Assembly (NCBI RefSeq): GCF_037325665.1
Contig: NC_090254.1
Location: forward strand, 16,264,951-16,328,950
DNA: 64,000 bases
From: Littorina saxatilis
Taxonomy: Eukaryota > Mollusca > Gastropoda > Littorinimorpha > Littorinidae
Direction of reading: 5' to 3'
The position numbers and the translations under genes were made by a program. This document shows positions 12,301 through 22,665 of the stretch, one piece after another. Each line of letters begins with the position of its first letter. Position 1 is the stretch's first letter. A model generated the notes under the pieces. The model saw only the letters and a program-made list of their open reading frames with translations. It searched no databases and was not told where the DNA came from.

Positions 12301-15300
12301 GAGCGCGACCAAGCCTTTTGTGATAGAACCGACACGGGAGAGTTATCAGCATCAGCTTTCATGGGAGCAGAGTGAAATTACGAGTGATCAAATGTCCACG
12401 TCATTTAATGTTGACGATGATGGGAGGAAACGTTCCGAGTTGAAAAGAGGGGCTGGTGTGGAAGAAGGGGATGTTTCAATAACGCTTTCGTCTGGGACGT
12501 TTGATCAGAACAGTTATGTTCAGCGGTATGGTACATTGCCTCGGAGGCTTCATGTACATCTGGAATCCATCTTCTACTCCATGTTTGAAGGTTGGTGTCA
12601 CCTTGTTTTTTTCTGTCTGTGAGAGGAAGAGGGGGAGGGAGGGATTGTGTGTGTGTGTCTGTATGTGTTCGTGTGTGTGTGTGTACGTGTGTCTGTGTGT
12701 GTGGTTAGTAGCCTGAAAGAAATTTCACTAAGACTCAAACAATTTTAAAGCCATGTTTGTCTTCTTTCCATTTCAGGGTAAACTTAAGATTCAGTCAGCA
12801 CACAGACATTGAGAAACGTTGAAAATGAGTACATCTACATTGCGAATACTTATGGTAGCATGAAACTGAAGGTTTACATTTCAAATAAGTTTTCTGTGGC
12901 CATTCTCCAAGTACACATTGATGCATTTTATTACCTGAAGATGGTTCATCTTCTTTCTTTCAGACGTGAAGACATTTGGACAGCTTGTAGCATTGGTTTG
13001 GCTCATATTTGTGCAAGTCTGTTGGCATGGAGAATTAAACTGAGTCTTGGAGGGGAGATAATTATGTGTTCCACTTTAGGCCAAACAAAAAAATAGGTGT
13101 GGTTACGGTAACATAGCCAAAAAAAATAGGGTAGGAAGGTAGGCAATCATTTTTTTTTTTTTTAAACTTTTTTTTCTAATGTGTACACCTACTTGACAGG
13201 GAAATAAGTGTGCGACTCGGACGCTTTCGCTTTCATTGCGTTTTCTGCACTCGTTTTCTTGTTTTTTTCTTTCTTTTTTTTTACAAATGTAATAAAAAGT
13301 TATAGGGTCGGCCCCTAAAAATAGGGTAGGTCGGGTTACCGTAACCACACCTATTTTTTTTTTAGGCCTTATCATAAGGAATTTTCAATGGATTTTTTGT
13401 GTTCACAAACTGTCTAATGTGTCACTTTTCTTTTCAACCAGAATTCATCCGTGATGATATTGTGGCACTGCTTGCTATTTTGATGTCCGGCACTTTCTCA
13501 CACCTGTGTTTTCAGGTAAGTCAACAGTGCGAGAATGCAGGTTTTTCAGAATCATGCTTTGACTATTTTTTTTTCTCCTGGGACAGGAATGTTGTCTTGT
13601 AACATGAAGGGTGAAAAAGGAATTGGATTGCTTCACTATTTTTTGTGGCTATTTTGTTTTAAGAAAAAATTTGCAGTTTAGGCTGCTTTGATAGAATAAA
13701 AACCTGGTGCATGTAATTGGAAACGTAATTGAACAGCATTTGATATTAATAGACAATTTTTTTAAATAACTCTGTCGGGTTTGGAGGGGCAAATCACTAG
13801 CGAGGGTTGTGAAGGACAACACATGCATGTTTCCATGTACCCCCCGCGGGTTAGGGGGAAGAATTTACCGGATGCTCCCCAGCATGTCGTAAGAGGCGAC
13901 TAACGGATTCTGTTTTTCTTTTTACCCTTGTTAAGTGTTTCTTGTATAGAATATAGTCAATGTTTGTAAAGATTTTAGTCAAGCAGTATGTAAGAAATGT
14001 TAAGTCCTTTTGTACTGGAAACTTGCATTCTCCCAGTAGGGTCATATATATATTGTACTACGTTGCAAGCCCCTGGAGCAATTTTTTGATTAGTCCTTTT
14101 GGGAACAAGAAACAATTAACAAGTGGCTCTATCCCATCCCCCCCCTTTCCCCGTCGCGATATAACCTTGAACGGTTGAAAACGACGTTAAACACCAAATA
14201 AAGAAAGAAAGATGTTTCCATGTGTTTCCGACAGACCCCTCGCTAGTGATTGGCCCCTTTATTGTTTGTACAAAGTTTTGCAAGAAAAGGTCACTCTCCA
14301 CAACCCATACAAACCCGACACAGGTGTTTTTGGAATTTGTCTATTGGTAGAGATATCAAGTAACACTATACATTTGGTGACCCTCCACCACGAAATGAGT
14401 CACATGTCACCTCGCGGGGTTCTGCGCTAGGCTTAATAAAAGTCCGGGGAGTGTCTGGTAACAGTGTGAGGGTCACCTTAGTCACAGGCTTATAACTCAA
14501 ACAGTTTTCGCTCTTTTCTAAAACGGGTTTCACCACTGGATAGAGCATAAAAAAACTCTTTAGAAAAATGTAAAAATATGAAAATCATGCAAAGGTGACA
14601 TGTGACTCATTCCGTGGTGGAGGGTCACATTTTGTGTTTGGTGTTGCAGATGTTGATAACGCCAGTGACAGAGCAGTTCCTTGATGGCATGGATCTGTAT
14701 GTGGTCATCATCTTTTGTGTTGCTGTCATCCTGGTGAGCAAACATTTTTAGGGGAAAAAAATGTGCGGGTGCCTTAAGATACATTTGTAAGTTTTGAACT
14801 TTTGTGTAGCATTGATGGTCACAGCTCCTTCTTCGTGTGCTTTTGAAAGGTTATTTGTGACAGCGGCATACGTTTAGATCTTGATTGCCTTATACTGTCT
14901 TTCTTCGTGCCTTAACCAGAACCTTCATATCTTGTTTCTTCTATATATTTGTGACTGAAACGGAAGTATTAATGCCTGGGAGCTGTTTTGTGAAAACTTA
15001 AAATATAACATGTCAATAACTGATTTAGTTGTAGTTTTTCCTTGTGTATACAGTGGAACTCCCTTTTGAAAGTCCCCCCTAAGCTAAGATTTCTCACCCC
15101 ACCCACCCTTTTAAAGTCCCCCCTAAGCTAAGATTTCTCACCCCACCCACCCTTTTAAAGTCCCCCCTAAGCTAAGACTTCTCACCCCACCCACCTTTTT
15201 AAAGTCCCCCCTAAGCTAAGACTTCTCACGCCACCCACCCTTTTAAAGTCCCCCCTAAGCTAAGACTTCTCACCCCACCCACCCTTTTAAAGTTCCCCCT

Positions 15301-18300
15301 AAGCTAAGACTTCTCACCCCACCCACCCTTTTAAAGTTCCCCCTAAGCTAAGACTTCTCACCCCACCCACCCTTTTAAAATCCCCCCTAAGCTAAGACTT
15401 CTCACGCCACCCACCCTTTTAAAGTCCCCCCTAAGCTAAGACTTCTCACCCCACCCACCCTTTTAAAGTCCATCCTAAGCTAAGACTTCTCACCCCACCC
15501 ACCCTTTTAAAGTTCCCCCTAAGCTAAGACTTCTCACGCCACCCACCCTTTTAAAGTTCCCCCTAAGCTAAGACTTCTCACCCCACCCACCCTTTTAAAG
15601 TCCATCCTAAGCTAAGACTTCTCACCCCACCCACCCTTTTAAAGTCCATCCTAAGCTAAGACTTCTCACCCCACCCACCCTTTTAAAGTTCCCCCTAAGC
15701 TAAGACTTCTCACCCCACCCACCCTTTTAAGATCGTAAATTTACCTCCATTCCCAGACTCCCTCCTTGTTAAGTCTTAAACCCCGCTGTTTTTGCAGAAA
15801 TCTTTCAAGCAAAATGATCTTTTTGTGTTAAATGCTTTTTTTTTTTTTTTAGCTTGTGACGGTGTGTCTACTGGTGTGGGGGTTCAACCCACAAAGGCAA
15901 AGTCTTCGTATTTTGATGGTCGGAGCCTGCGTTCTCATCGGTGCCAACATTGTCTTCATGACTCTCTTGTCTCATATGGATTCAAGCGACGGTGAGAAAT
16001 TCGCTTTTGCTTTTCGTTTCCCTTTGTGTTTATTTGTTTGTTAGTCCTGAAGAAGCTTCTGTGAGCGAAATTTTGATTTAGTATTGTATTGTGCTGTCCT
16101 TGTATTGGTGAGAACAGAATTCTTTTGTTTTTTAACTTCAGTCTGTCAAAGTTGAAATGGAATTGTTAGTTGGGTGTTGTTTTGTCAGTTCTTTGTAATA
16201 ATAATAATAATAATAATGGACATTTGCTATAGCGCATAATCATATATATGCTCAATGCGCTTTACAATAACTAGAATTAACATAACTAATAATAAAACCA
16301 TACACAATGAACAAGATCCACAATCTACATAACATAGCATACTCAGCATACTCCATGCAAGCAAACACAAAAGCTTAACACACTCCAAGCACGCAAGACC
16401 AAGCAAACAGGGTAAAGACAAAACAAAGTCATACAAGCAAAGCCATACAAGCAAAATTAATACCGAACTCCATGCAAACAATACTCAAAACTCAAAAAAA
16501 CATGACAAAGCAACGGAATGAGAAAAAGCCATATATATGTTACAGTAAATTCATCAAACCAGTAAATTTGTAAATTTACTGAAATTTTCAGTAAATTTGT
16601 AAATTTCCTGGGTGTCAAACTCAGTAAATTTGTAAATTTCCTGAATTTTTCAGTAAATTGGTAAATTTACGGAGTGAATTTACAAATTGACTGGTTTGAT
16701 GAATTTACTGTAACATACATACAAATTCAACAACATGGATACACGTGAAAACAGCGTTCAAGCAGCAGCTTATGTCAGTCCTTCTCCTGGTCTGTCTGCC
16801 TGTTTGTGTGTCTGACTTCTCTTCTTTATTTTCTTGTCTTCCCCCATCTATGACTATCTGTATAGCTTTCTTTTCGGTCATTTTATTTTTTATTTACTTT
16901 TTTGTTGGGGTTCCTGTGTATTTTTTTTAAAGTTTTTGTTCGGGCTTCATTGTTATGATCTTGTCGCTTTGCCAGTTTACATGGATAAACAGTCATGAAA
17001 TGAAAAACATAGCTGTGAATTGTATAAGTGAGGTTTATATTTTCAATATTATGTTTGCAACATCTGCATGGTTTTTCTTTTACTTTTAACCAGAGAATGC
17101 GCAGAAGAATTGTATCCAGATTGGTGTGAGTGTTGCCTTGTACGTGATGGGACTACCGCTTCTCACTATTTGTGCCACCTCTCTCTACACCCAGTTGTCA
17201 AGACAGCAAAACCATGGTGTGTACTGCAGAGTATTTACACATTTCTTAACATACAGTGGAATCCCCCTTTTAAGACCTGAAACAGGGCGGGGATGTAGCT
17301 CAGTCGGTAGCGCGCTGGATTTGTATCCAGTTGGCCGCTGTCAGCGTGAGTTCGTCCCCACGTTCGGCGAGAGATTTATTTCTCAGAGTCAACTTTGTGT
17401 GCAGACTCTCCTCGGTGTCCGAACACCCCCGTGTGTACACGCAAGCACAAGACCAAGTGCGCACGAAAAAGATCCTGTAATCCATGTCAGAGTTCGGTGG
17501 GTTATAGAAACACGAAAATACCCAGCATGCTTCCTCCGAAAACGGCGTATGGCTGCCTAAATGGCGGGGTAAAAAACGGTCATACACGTAAAATTCCACT
17601 CATGCAAAAAACCCACGAGTGTACGTGGGAGTTTCAGCCCACGAACGCAGAAGAAGAAGAAGAAGAAGACCTGAAACCATCTGAGACAAGAGGCGAAGCC
17701 TTCAAGGCTCACGTAAGAAATCAACAAACAGTAACGCAAACTCAATCACTCCGTCACACATACACACACACACAGTAAGCATAGGTGACACGGTGCAAGA
17801 GTGCGAGACACTAGATCTAGATCTGTCTGTCTAAGTGTAGCCTACTTACGGGGACACGACTGCCAGATGGCCAGATCGACACTGCGCTTTCGACAGCGCT
17901 TCCTCGCGCAGACACTGGAAACACGCTGTGCAGATTAACCTGTAGGAAATCTCCTTTGGTATCTTCTTTATCTATTTTTCTGGAGCTACGAAACCGAAAA
18001 ATGTGAAATCGTCTTCTCCGAATCGGCGAACAGCAGCTCGGTGATAACTGTATCTAAACCACAATCCTTCACGCGATCTGACCTAACCTTGACCCCTGAC
18101 CTGGTCTACATACCACACACGACACAAACCAGTCAGTCAAAACCCCCCCACCCACCCGTTGTCTTTGGATACACACTTTAACTACATACGTGCCGACGAA
18201 ATGTTGATCATTGCTTCAATACTTTGAAGCTGTTGCTTGAATAATAACCAGGTAAAATTAGTTTTTCGGTGTTCAGTCAAATGTAAAAAGTTTCTACCAC

Positions 18301-20430
18301 AGACATACATACATACGCACGCACGCACGCACAGACAAAAGTTAGCATCGCATAGGCTACACTTACGTGAGCCAAAAAGCAGGTCAATTTACAGAGGTTA
18401 TGAGCAGAAATATTGTAAGCAAGGTCCTAAAGGGGCTCCTCTGTGCATAGTTTACATCTCAGCACTGGAACACAATCACCAGTAAATGCAGTTGCACAAA
18501 CCGACTGTCAGACAGAGACAGTCTCTGAGACAGAAATGACTAGACAGACAGATACTGAGATAGACAGGAAAGCAGGCAGAATGCAAATGCACATATGAAC
18601 GTAGGAAGATATTAAAACATCAGGGGGGGGGGGGGGGGGGGGGTGGGGGGGTGGTGTCATGCTTTCAGGCTTTTTTGACTATTTCCTGATGTCATTCCTG
18701 ACCACAGAAAGGCACAGAATGATCAGCTTTTGTAGATTTAAAACGACCTCTCCCCTTTCCCTCAGAGCTTTTTGCAGAACGTCTAGTGTTTTTTTGAGTC
18801 ACTTGAGAAAAAGTGACTCTATGTAATCGGTCAGTGTTAGTCTGTCCAGCCGGCCGGCCGTCCGTAGACACCACCTTAACGTTGGACTTTTCTCGGAAAC
18901 TATCAAAGCGATCGGGCTCATATTTTGTTTAGTCGTGACCTCCAATGACCTCTACACTTTAACGATGGTTTCGTTGACCTTTGACCTTTTTCAAGGTCAC
19001 AGGTCAGCGTCAAAGGAAAAATTAGACATTTTATATCTTTGACAAAGTTCATCGGATGTGATTGAAACTTTGTAGGATTATTCTTTACATCAAAGTATTT
19101 ACATCTGTAGCCTTTTACGAACGTTATCAGAAAAACAAGGGAGATAACTAGCCTTTTCTGTTCGGCAACACACAACTTAACGTTGGGCTTTTCTCGGAAA
19201 CTATAAAAGTGACCGGGCTCAAATTTTATGTGAACGTGACTCATTGTGTTGTGAATAGCAATTTCTTCCTGTCCATCTGATGCCTCATATAATATTCAGA
19301 ACTGCGAAAGTGACTCGATCGAGCGTTTGCTCTTCTTGTGTTGTTGTTGCTGTTGTTGAACGATCATTCCCCTTTTTGTGCAGGTCTACGCCAGGGGGTG
19401 TACCACAGCATTCTCTCCTTATCAGCAATCCTGGCTCCACTGTGGATTGAGGGAACTCTGATGCGGCCGTATCTGCACCATAGTGTCATCATTGGATTAC
19501 TTCTCTTTTCCCTGGTGTGTGGGTCATTTCTTGTGTATTGAGAACCAAATTATAAAAACATAAATAAATAATGTAAATATAGTGTAAAAACAAAATACAG
19601 AATGTGTGAATGAGTTGTCCCATGCCAAAAGCTACATGGAGGTTCACACAGATACATTCATTTGCCACAAATGCACACACAGATATGCATGCGCACACAC
19701 ACTCTACCTCCTTCCTGGTTACACTGCATGCAAGATCTAAGGCGGCCCTTAATTAAGCCCGGGAAGTCTTTTTACCCAAAACTCAGTGCTTATAAATGGG
19801 TTGTTCATAACCTCTCTTAGTATTGTACCCACCGGACAGGCGCAGTGGCGTAGTGGATAAGACATCGGCCTCCTAATGGGAAGGTCATGAGTTCAAATCC
19901 CGGCAGCGCCCGCCTGGTGTGATAGGGATGGAGATTTTTTTTTATCTCCCAGGTCAATTAACTTATGTGCAGACCTGCTAGTGCCTAATGCCCCTTCGTG
20001 TGTACACACAAGCACAAGACTAAGTGCGCACGGAAAAGATCCTGTAATCCATGTCGGAGTTTGGTGGGTTATAGAAACACGAAAATACCCAGCATGCTTC
20101 CCTTGATATCGGCGTATGCTGCCTGAATGGCGGGGTGAAAACGGTCATACTTGTATAAATCCACTTGTGCAAAAAAACATGAGTGAATGTGGGAGTTTCA
20201 GCTCATGAACGAAGAAGAAGATGAAGAAGTACCCACTGTTTTAAGACATGATTCACTGTGCCATTTTATTATTTTCTTTTGCATTTCAGACTTTGGTTTT
20301 CTGCTCTCGCAAGAGGATAGCCCTGCTTTGTGTCTCGTCAAGAAAGAACACGACAGGCCGACAGAACTCCGTGCGAAACAGAACTTCTAACACGGAACAG
20401 AACCCAGAACAACAGCCATTACTCTCGTGA
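6318..20430 (+). CDS. MFSD8-like: MFS transporter of the MFSD8/CLN7 type, 12 exons, 624 residues
   Basis: Exons: 6318-6393, 8839-8962, 9966-10093, 10403-10522, 11439-11518, 11936-12590, 13442-13515, 14650-14733, 15853-15991, 17094-17216, 19384-19514, 20290-20430. All junctions are GT-AG, all phases match and the sum is 1875 nt. Twelve hydrophobic segments are visible. MFS motif A after helix 2 is RWVDRPGRSKS (residues 67-77). Helix 4 holds GLGGGIDAVVLSE, like the GAGNVAVVRS of MFSD8. Helix 7 to 8 holds FQMLITPVTEQF, matching the ETIITPLT region of MFSD8, and helix 11 starts RQGVYHS (MFSD8: PQGVYMG). MFSD8 is a lysosomal membrane protein mutated in the human CLN7 disease and reported as a chloride channel or transporter. 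Here exon 6 inserts a Ser-rich loop of about 195 residues (about 200-394) between helices 6 and 7, much longer than in MFSD8. The C-terminus ends EQQPLLS, an E-x-x-x-L-L lysosome-sorting pattern. Exon 6's donor (GTTGGT) and exon 1's (GTACGA) are weak. The polyadenylation site was not found. Confidence 0.82.
7364..7539. mobile_element. MITE family M1 (CAGTGGAACC ends), complete copy
   Basis: A 176-bp element in intron 1 with terminal inverted repeats CAGTGGAACCCCCCTTTTAA / complement, flanked by TA on both sides. The internal text alternates GTCTTAAAA and GGGAGG. Other copies or parts: 10624-10770, 15051-15785, 17254-18445 and 20892-21780. A TA duplication fits a Tc1/mariner-like or similar mobiliser; the superfamily is not certain. 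Confidence 0.8.
7625..7971 (-). mobile_element. SINE family A, full-length, intron 1
   Basis: Minus-strand tRNA-like head (GGGGATGTAGCTCAGTCGGTAG with A box, GTGAGTTTGTCCC with B box) followed by a body containing GATCCTGTAATCCATGTCAG and a short tail. It is flanked by a 12-bp target duplication, TTGTAATGACAT (7613-7624 and 7972-7983), so both ends are fixed. Mobilised in trans by a LINE. Confidence 0.88.
8520..8636 (+). mobile_element. SINE tail fragment (CCTGATATGGCTCTGCGTAG type), intron 1
   Basis: The text CTGATATGGCTCTGCG...GTCGGCTGGACGTTAAGCAA with a CAAA-rich tail matches the 3' end of SINE family D, but the upstream 8400-8520 resembles the middle of repeat E. A mixed or diverged copy; the left end is unclear. 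Confidence 0.45.
9300..9567 (-). mobile_element. SINE family C, intron 2
   Basis: The minus-strand head reads CTCAGGTGGTAGAGCACTGG and GGTCGCTGGTTCGAATCCGG (tRNA A and B boxes), then a body with ACTTTATGCGCAGACCCAGA and GGCACGTTAAAGATCTTGGT. A plus-strand relative is at 22376-22665. A short (GTCT)n repeat lies just upstream at 9088-9117. Confidence 0.75.
10624..11080. mobile_element. M1 fragment followed by MITE family M2 (intron 4)
   Basis: 10624-10770 is the left part of an M1 MITE (CAGTGGAAGTCCC start, TTTACAGAGGTTGTAAACAG inside). It is cut by a ~310-bp M2 element (10771-11080) that begins AGGCC, has inverted TAGGTGTGGTTA-GGTAAC ends and an interior with GTGTGCGACTCGAGCGCT. M2 copies: 13078-13368 and 60429-60725. 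Confidence 0.75.
13078..13368. mobile_element. MITE family M2, intron 6
   Basis: A 291-bp copy with inverted ends AGGCC...ATAGGTGTGGTTACGGTAAC and the same interior as the 10.8-kb copy; closely matched, so the two insertions are probably of similar age. It lies about 75 bp before exon 7. Confidence 0.8.
13836..14215 (+). mobile_element. Dispersed repeat E (GTCGTAAGAGGCGAC), intron 7
   Basis: It starts CCGCGGGTTAGGGGGAAGAA, contains CCCAGCATGTCGTAAGAGGC, and ends CCGTCGCGATATAACCTTGA, CGTTAAACACCAAATAAAG with a GAAA tail. The tail suggests a retroposon (SINE-like); I see no tRNA head. Other copies: 35778-36325 (minus) and a tail-only piece at 50900-50972. Confidence 0.65.
14376..14629. mobile_element. 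Palindromic MITE family M3 (TGACCCTCCACCACG), intron 7
   Basis: A ~254-bp element whose first ~35 bp (GTGACCCTCCACCACGAAAT then GAGTCACATGTCACCT) return inverted at its end. It ends about 20 bp before exon 8. A second copy is at 54453-54707. No ORF. Confidence 0.82.
15051..15785. repeat. 44-bp minisatellite grown inside an M1 MITE, intron 8
   Basis: The left end is an M1 terminus (CAGTGGAACTCCCTTTTGAA). Then come about 15 tandem copies of a 44-bp unit (TTTTAAAGTCCCCCCTAAGC, TAAGACTTCTCACCCCACCC, ACCC), with point variants such as GTTCCCCCT and GTCCATCC shared between non-adjacent units. The right flank (TTACCTCCATTCCCAGACTC...GTCTTAAACCCC) again looks like M1. So the array probably arose by local duplication of MITE sequence. 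It ends ~65 bp before exon 9. Confidence 0.85.
16196..16717. repeat. (ATA)n repeat tail and palindromic element M5, intron 9
   Basis: 16196-16216 is (ATA)n followed by a ~300-bp dispersed repeat starting TGGACATTTGCTATAGCGCA, which looks like a retroposon read from its 3' end. From 16537 to 16717 a palindromic element has ends TATGTTACAGTAAATTCATC and its complement around TTTGTAAATTTAC repeats. No coding. Confidence 0.65.
17284..17667 (+). mobile_element. SINE family A, full-length, intron 10
   Basis: The head GGGGATGTAGCTCAGTCGGT carries the A box and GTGAGTTCGTCCCC the B box. The body has GCACGAAAAAGATCCTGTAA and CATGCTTCCTCCGAAAACGG, and the 3' end is CCCACGAACGCAG with an (AAG)n tail. 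A 10-bp target duplication, GACCTGAAAC, flanks it (17274-17283 and 17668-17677). A closely related copy is at 7625-7971. Confidence 0.92.
17688..18378 (+). mobile_element. Element P (AAGAGGCGAAGCC...GTGAGCC), copy 1
   Basis: It starts AAGAGGCGAAGCCTTCAAGG CTCACGTAAG and ends CTTACGTGAGCC, so the inner ends are inverted. It carries a short CA tract near 17760, an AGATCTAGATCT stretch and a (CATA)/(CGCA) tract near 18302-18333. A second copy with a shorter middle is at 45067-45540. No ORF supported. Confidence 0.65.
18787..19345. mobile_element. Repeat F, ~556 bp, copy 1 (intron 10)
   Basis: It begins TTTTTTGAGTCACTTGAGAA AAAGTGACTC and ends GCGAAAGTGACTCGATCGAG CG; both ends contain AGTGACTC. 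The copy at 42608-43168 is almost base-identical apart from a short CCGGCCG expansion. A 108-codon minus-strand frame is the same in both copies but looks like chance. Confidence 0.8.
19833..20228 (+). mobile_element. Chimeric SINE: different tRNA head on the family-A body, intron 11
   Basis: The head is GCGCAGTGGCGTAGTGGATA AGAC with B box GAGTTCAAATCCC, unlike the family-A head. The body and tail (GATCCTGTAATCCATGTCGG, CATGCTTCCCTTGATATCGG, GAAGAAG) are family A. GTACCCAC flanks it on both sides (19825-19832 and 20229-20236). It ends ~55 bp before exon 12. Confidence 0.82.
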
Positions 20431-20891
20431 TATTTCTGTGTTATTTAATTTTGTCTTTTTTCTCGTCTTTTCTTCCTTATTTTTTTTAAACTGACGGTAA
20501 GTATTATGTTTTCAAGACTTATTATCAGTGTTTTGACTGTATTTGGATTTTGTATGTAGCTGGTAATCATTGATGCCAGAAATTGTTATACACTGTACAC
20601 AGAAAAGAACAAACAGGAAAGAGAACAATCTATACATGAGAGCAATGTTTGAGGGCCCAACTAGGCCACAGGAACAACTGTTTTTGAGAACCAAGAGTAA
20701 TTCTTTTTGTGTGATTTGGATTTTTCCTTATGTGTTTTGGACTCTCATATCAGGACATTTAAATATTGTCATACTAGAGATTGTGGATTCAGTCTATCAA
20801 AAAGGGGAAGTCACGCCTAACTTCACCTTAGTCTGTTTGAAGTGTAGGTTGGTCAACTTCAGCTCCAGGGATCAATTTTACCTTTCAAGTA

Positions 20892-21780
20892 CAGTGGAAC
20901 CCCCTTTACAGACCTCCAAAAATCCCACAAAATCAGGTCTTTAACACTCTCTACCCCACCTATGTTGACCAAGTTCTTTTTAGCCGTGACCAGCTGTGCT
21001 GCAGCAGGTCACTGAGAATTGTAGTAACTGTGTATCAACACGCTGGAATGCAGGCGTTAGATCGACGTTACAGGAAGCGACTGAAGTGACTGTGTGTGTG
21101 TGTACGGATATATCCGTACTAAGTCAGATAGAGCCATATGAGTGGGTACGGATATATCCGTACCTGGGAGACAATGAGTTAAAGGTGGTTGTCTACATTT
21201 TTGCTTTTTTTCAATAATCTTATGGTTAGATTTCGCTGAAAAGTTATGTCAGATGATGAATGAACCATGGGGAAAAAGTTATAGAAAAAAAAAATATGTA
21301 AAAAAGATTTTATTTTTGGGTAGCATGACTCACGCTTCCAATATTTTGTTTTCTGTTTGCTGAGAACATGTGCTTTGCCTAAAAATACTGACCAATCAAA
21401 TTCATGTCACTATGCTTATAGCCACGCCCAAACAAGTGCAGCAACAGTTTGACACTGGAGCGCTGTCCACGCTTTTTTTTTAAACGCACGAAATGCACGG
21501 GATTTGAGAGGAGTTTTGCGCTTGGCATTTTACTACAATGAATTTTCAAACAGCTACACTGGCTTTGTCTTTCCTGATCGAAAGGGGGTGTATTGATAAT
21601 TGTAGATAATAGACTCTGCATTTTAATGGTCAAATGGCGATTTCGGTATAAAAATGTAGACAAGGACCTTTAAAAGGTGGGAGTCTTAAAATGGGGGTAA
21701 AATTGACAGAGGTCATGAGCCAAAAGTCTGAGAAAAACAGGGTCTTAAAAGGGAGGAAGTGTTATATTGGGGTTCCACTG
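20892..21780. mobile_element. M1 MITE with two adjacent TTAA MITEs inside (T2, T1)
   Basis: The outer ends are M1 termini: CAGTGGAACCCCCTTTACAG at 20892 and GGGGTTCCACTG at 21780. Inside, T2 runs 20941-21182 between TTAA sites and holds two copies of the palindrome GTACGGATATATCCGTAC. T1 copy 2 runs 21179-21673 and shares the middle TTAA. T1 matches the element at 5626-6099. Confidence 0.78.
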
Positions 21781-21794
21781 TTATGTTATATGAA

Positions 21795-22237
21795 GTCTTA
21801 TATCGCGCGCGTATCTCCAGACTCGGACTCAAGGCACAGGGATCTATTTATGCCGTGTGAGATGGAATTTTTTTTACACAATACATCACGCATTCACATC
21901 AACCAGCAGATCGCAGCCATTTCGGCGCATATCCTACTTTTCACGGCCTATTATTCCAAGTCACACGGGTATTTTGGTGGACATTTTTTACCTATGCCTA
22001 TACAATTTTTGCCAGGAAAGACCCTTTTGTCAATCGTGGGATCTTTAACGTGCACACCCCAATGTAGTGTACACGAAGGGACCTCGGTTTTTCGTCTCAT
22101 CCGAAAGATTAGCACTTGAACCCATCACCTAGGTTAGGAAAGGGGGGAGAAAATTGCTAACGCCCTGACCCAGGGTCGAACTCGCAACCTCTCGCTTCCG
22201 AGCGCAAGTGCGTTACCACTCGGCCACCCAGTCGCAC
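21795..22237 (-). mobile_element. SINE family B
   Basis: The minus-strand tRNA-like head ends near 22237 (GTGGTAACGCACTTGCGCTC; GGTTGCGAGTTCGACCC). The body contains GCACGTTAAAGATCCCACGA and ends in ATATAAGACTTCA. A related copy is at 35085-35476, but with a family-A head. Confidence 0.7.
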
Positions 22238-22375
22238 TGTGTATGTACATTCATCATGCTGCCACAATATATAGAAATCAGGGATTTTTCTGCGTGGAAT
22301 CGGATTCTTGACATTTGCAGTATTTTTGTCTTGTGTTGGGCTGTTGTATTTTGATTCCTGTTTGTGTTCATATTT

Positions 22376-22665
22376 GTTAAGTAGCTCAGTTGGTAGAGCA
22401 CTGGACTTGTGATTGGAAGGTCGCAGGTTCGAATTCGGGCCGGGGCGGACACGGGTCAACTTTATGTGCAGACCCAGAATCCACGTCCCACCCCCGTGTC
22501 ACCACAATGGCACGTTAAAGACCTTGGTCATTCTGCCATAAGTGCAGGTGGCTGAATACACCTAAACACGCAGACACCTGGATAGCGCGACTCCGTTGCT
22601 GCTAGCTTTCCACTGTGAGGAAGCGACCCAAATTTCCCAGCGATGGGACAATAAAGTAATGAAAA
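22376..22665 (+). mobile_element. SINE family C
   Basis: The head is GTAGCTCAGTTGGTAGAGCA CTGG with B box GGTTCGAATTCGG. The body has GGCACGTTAAAGACCTTGGT and the 3' end AGCGATGGGACAATAAAGTA. Same family as 9300-9567 on the other strand. The stretch 22666-24380 has AT-rich and CTGTTGTT-type simple sequence and no gene I can support. Confidence 0.75.

Larger units (their letters stand above)
17254..18445. mobile_element. M1 MITE carrying two nested insertions (introns 10)
   Basis: The M1 left end at 17254 (CAGTGGAATCCCCCTTTTAA) is interrupted by a SINE A (17284-17667), resumes for ten bases, is interrupted again by element P (17688-18378), and resumes at ~18379 (CAGGTCAATTTACAGAGGTT). Order of events: M1 first, then SINE and P. 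Confidence 0.7.

Noticed and set aside
17300-17360. tRNA gene
   Set aside because: A and B boxes are present, but the unit continues into a SINE body with a target duplication; the same holds for the other tRNA-like heads. No free-standing tRNA gene was found.
17126-17560. 144-codon plus-strand frame continuing past transporter exon 10
   Set aside because: Only 17126-17216 is coding; the rest is intron and SINE.
18918-19244. 108-codon minus-strand frame, identical at 42746-43072
   Set aside because: It lies wholly inside repeat F; identity follows from recent copying, composition is not protein-like and no motif is seen.
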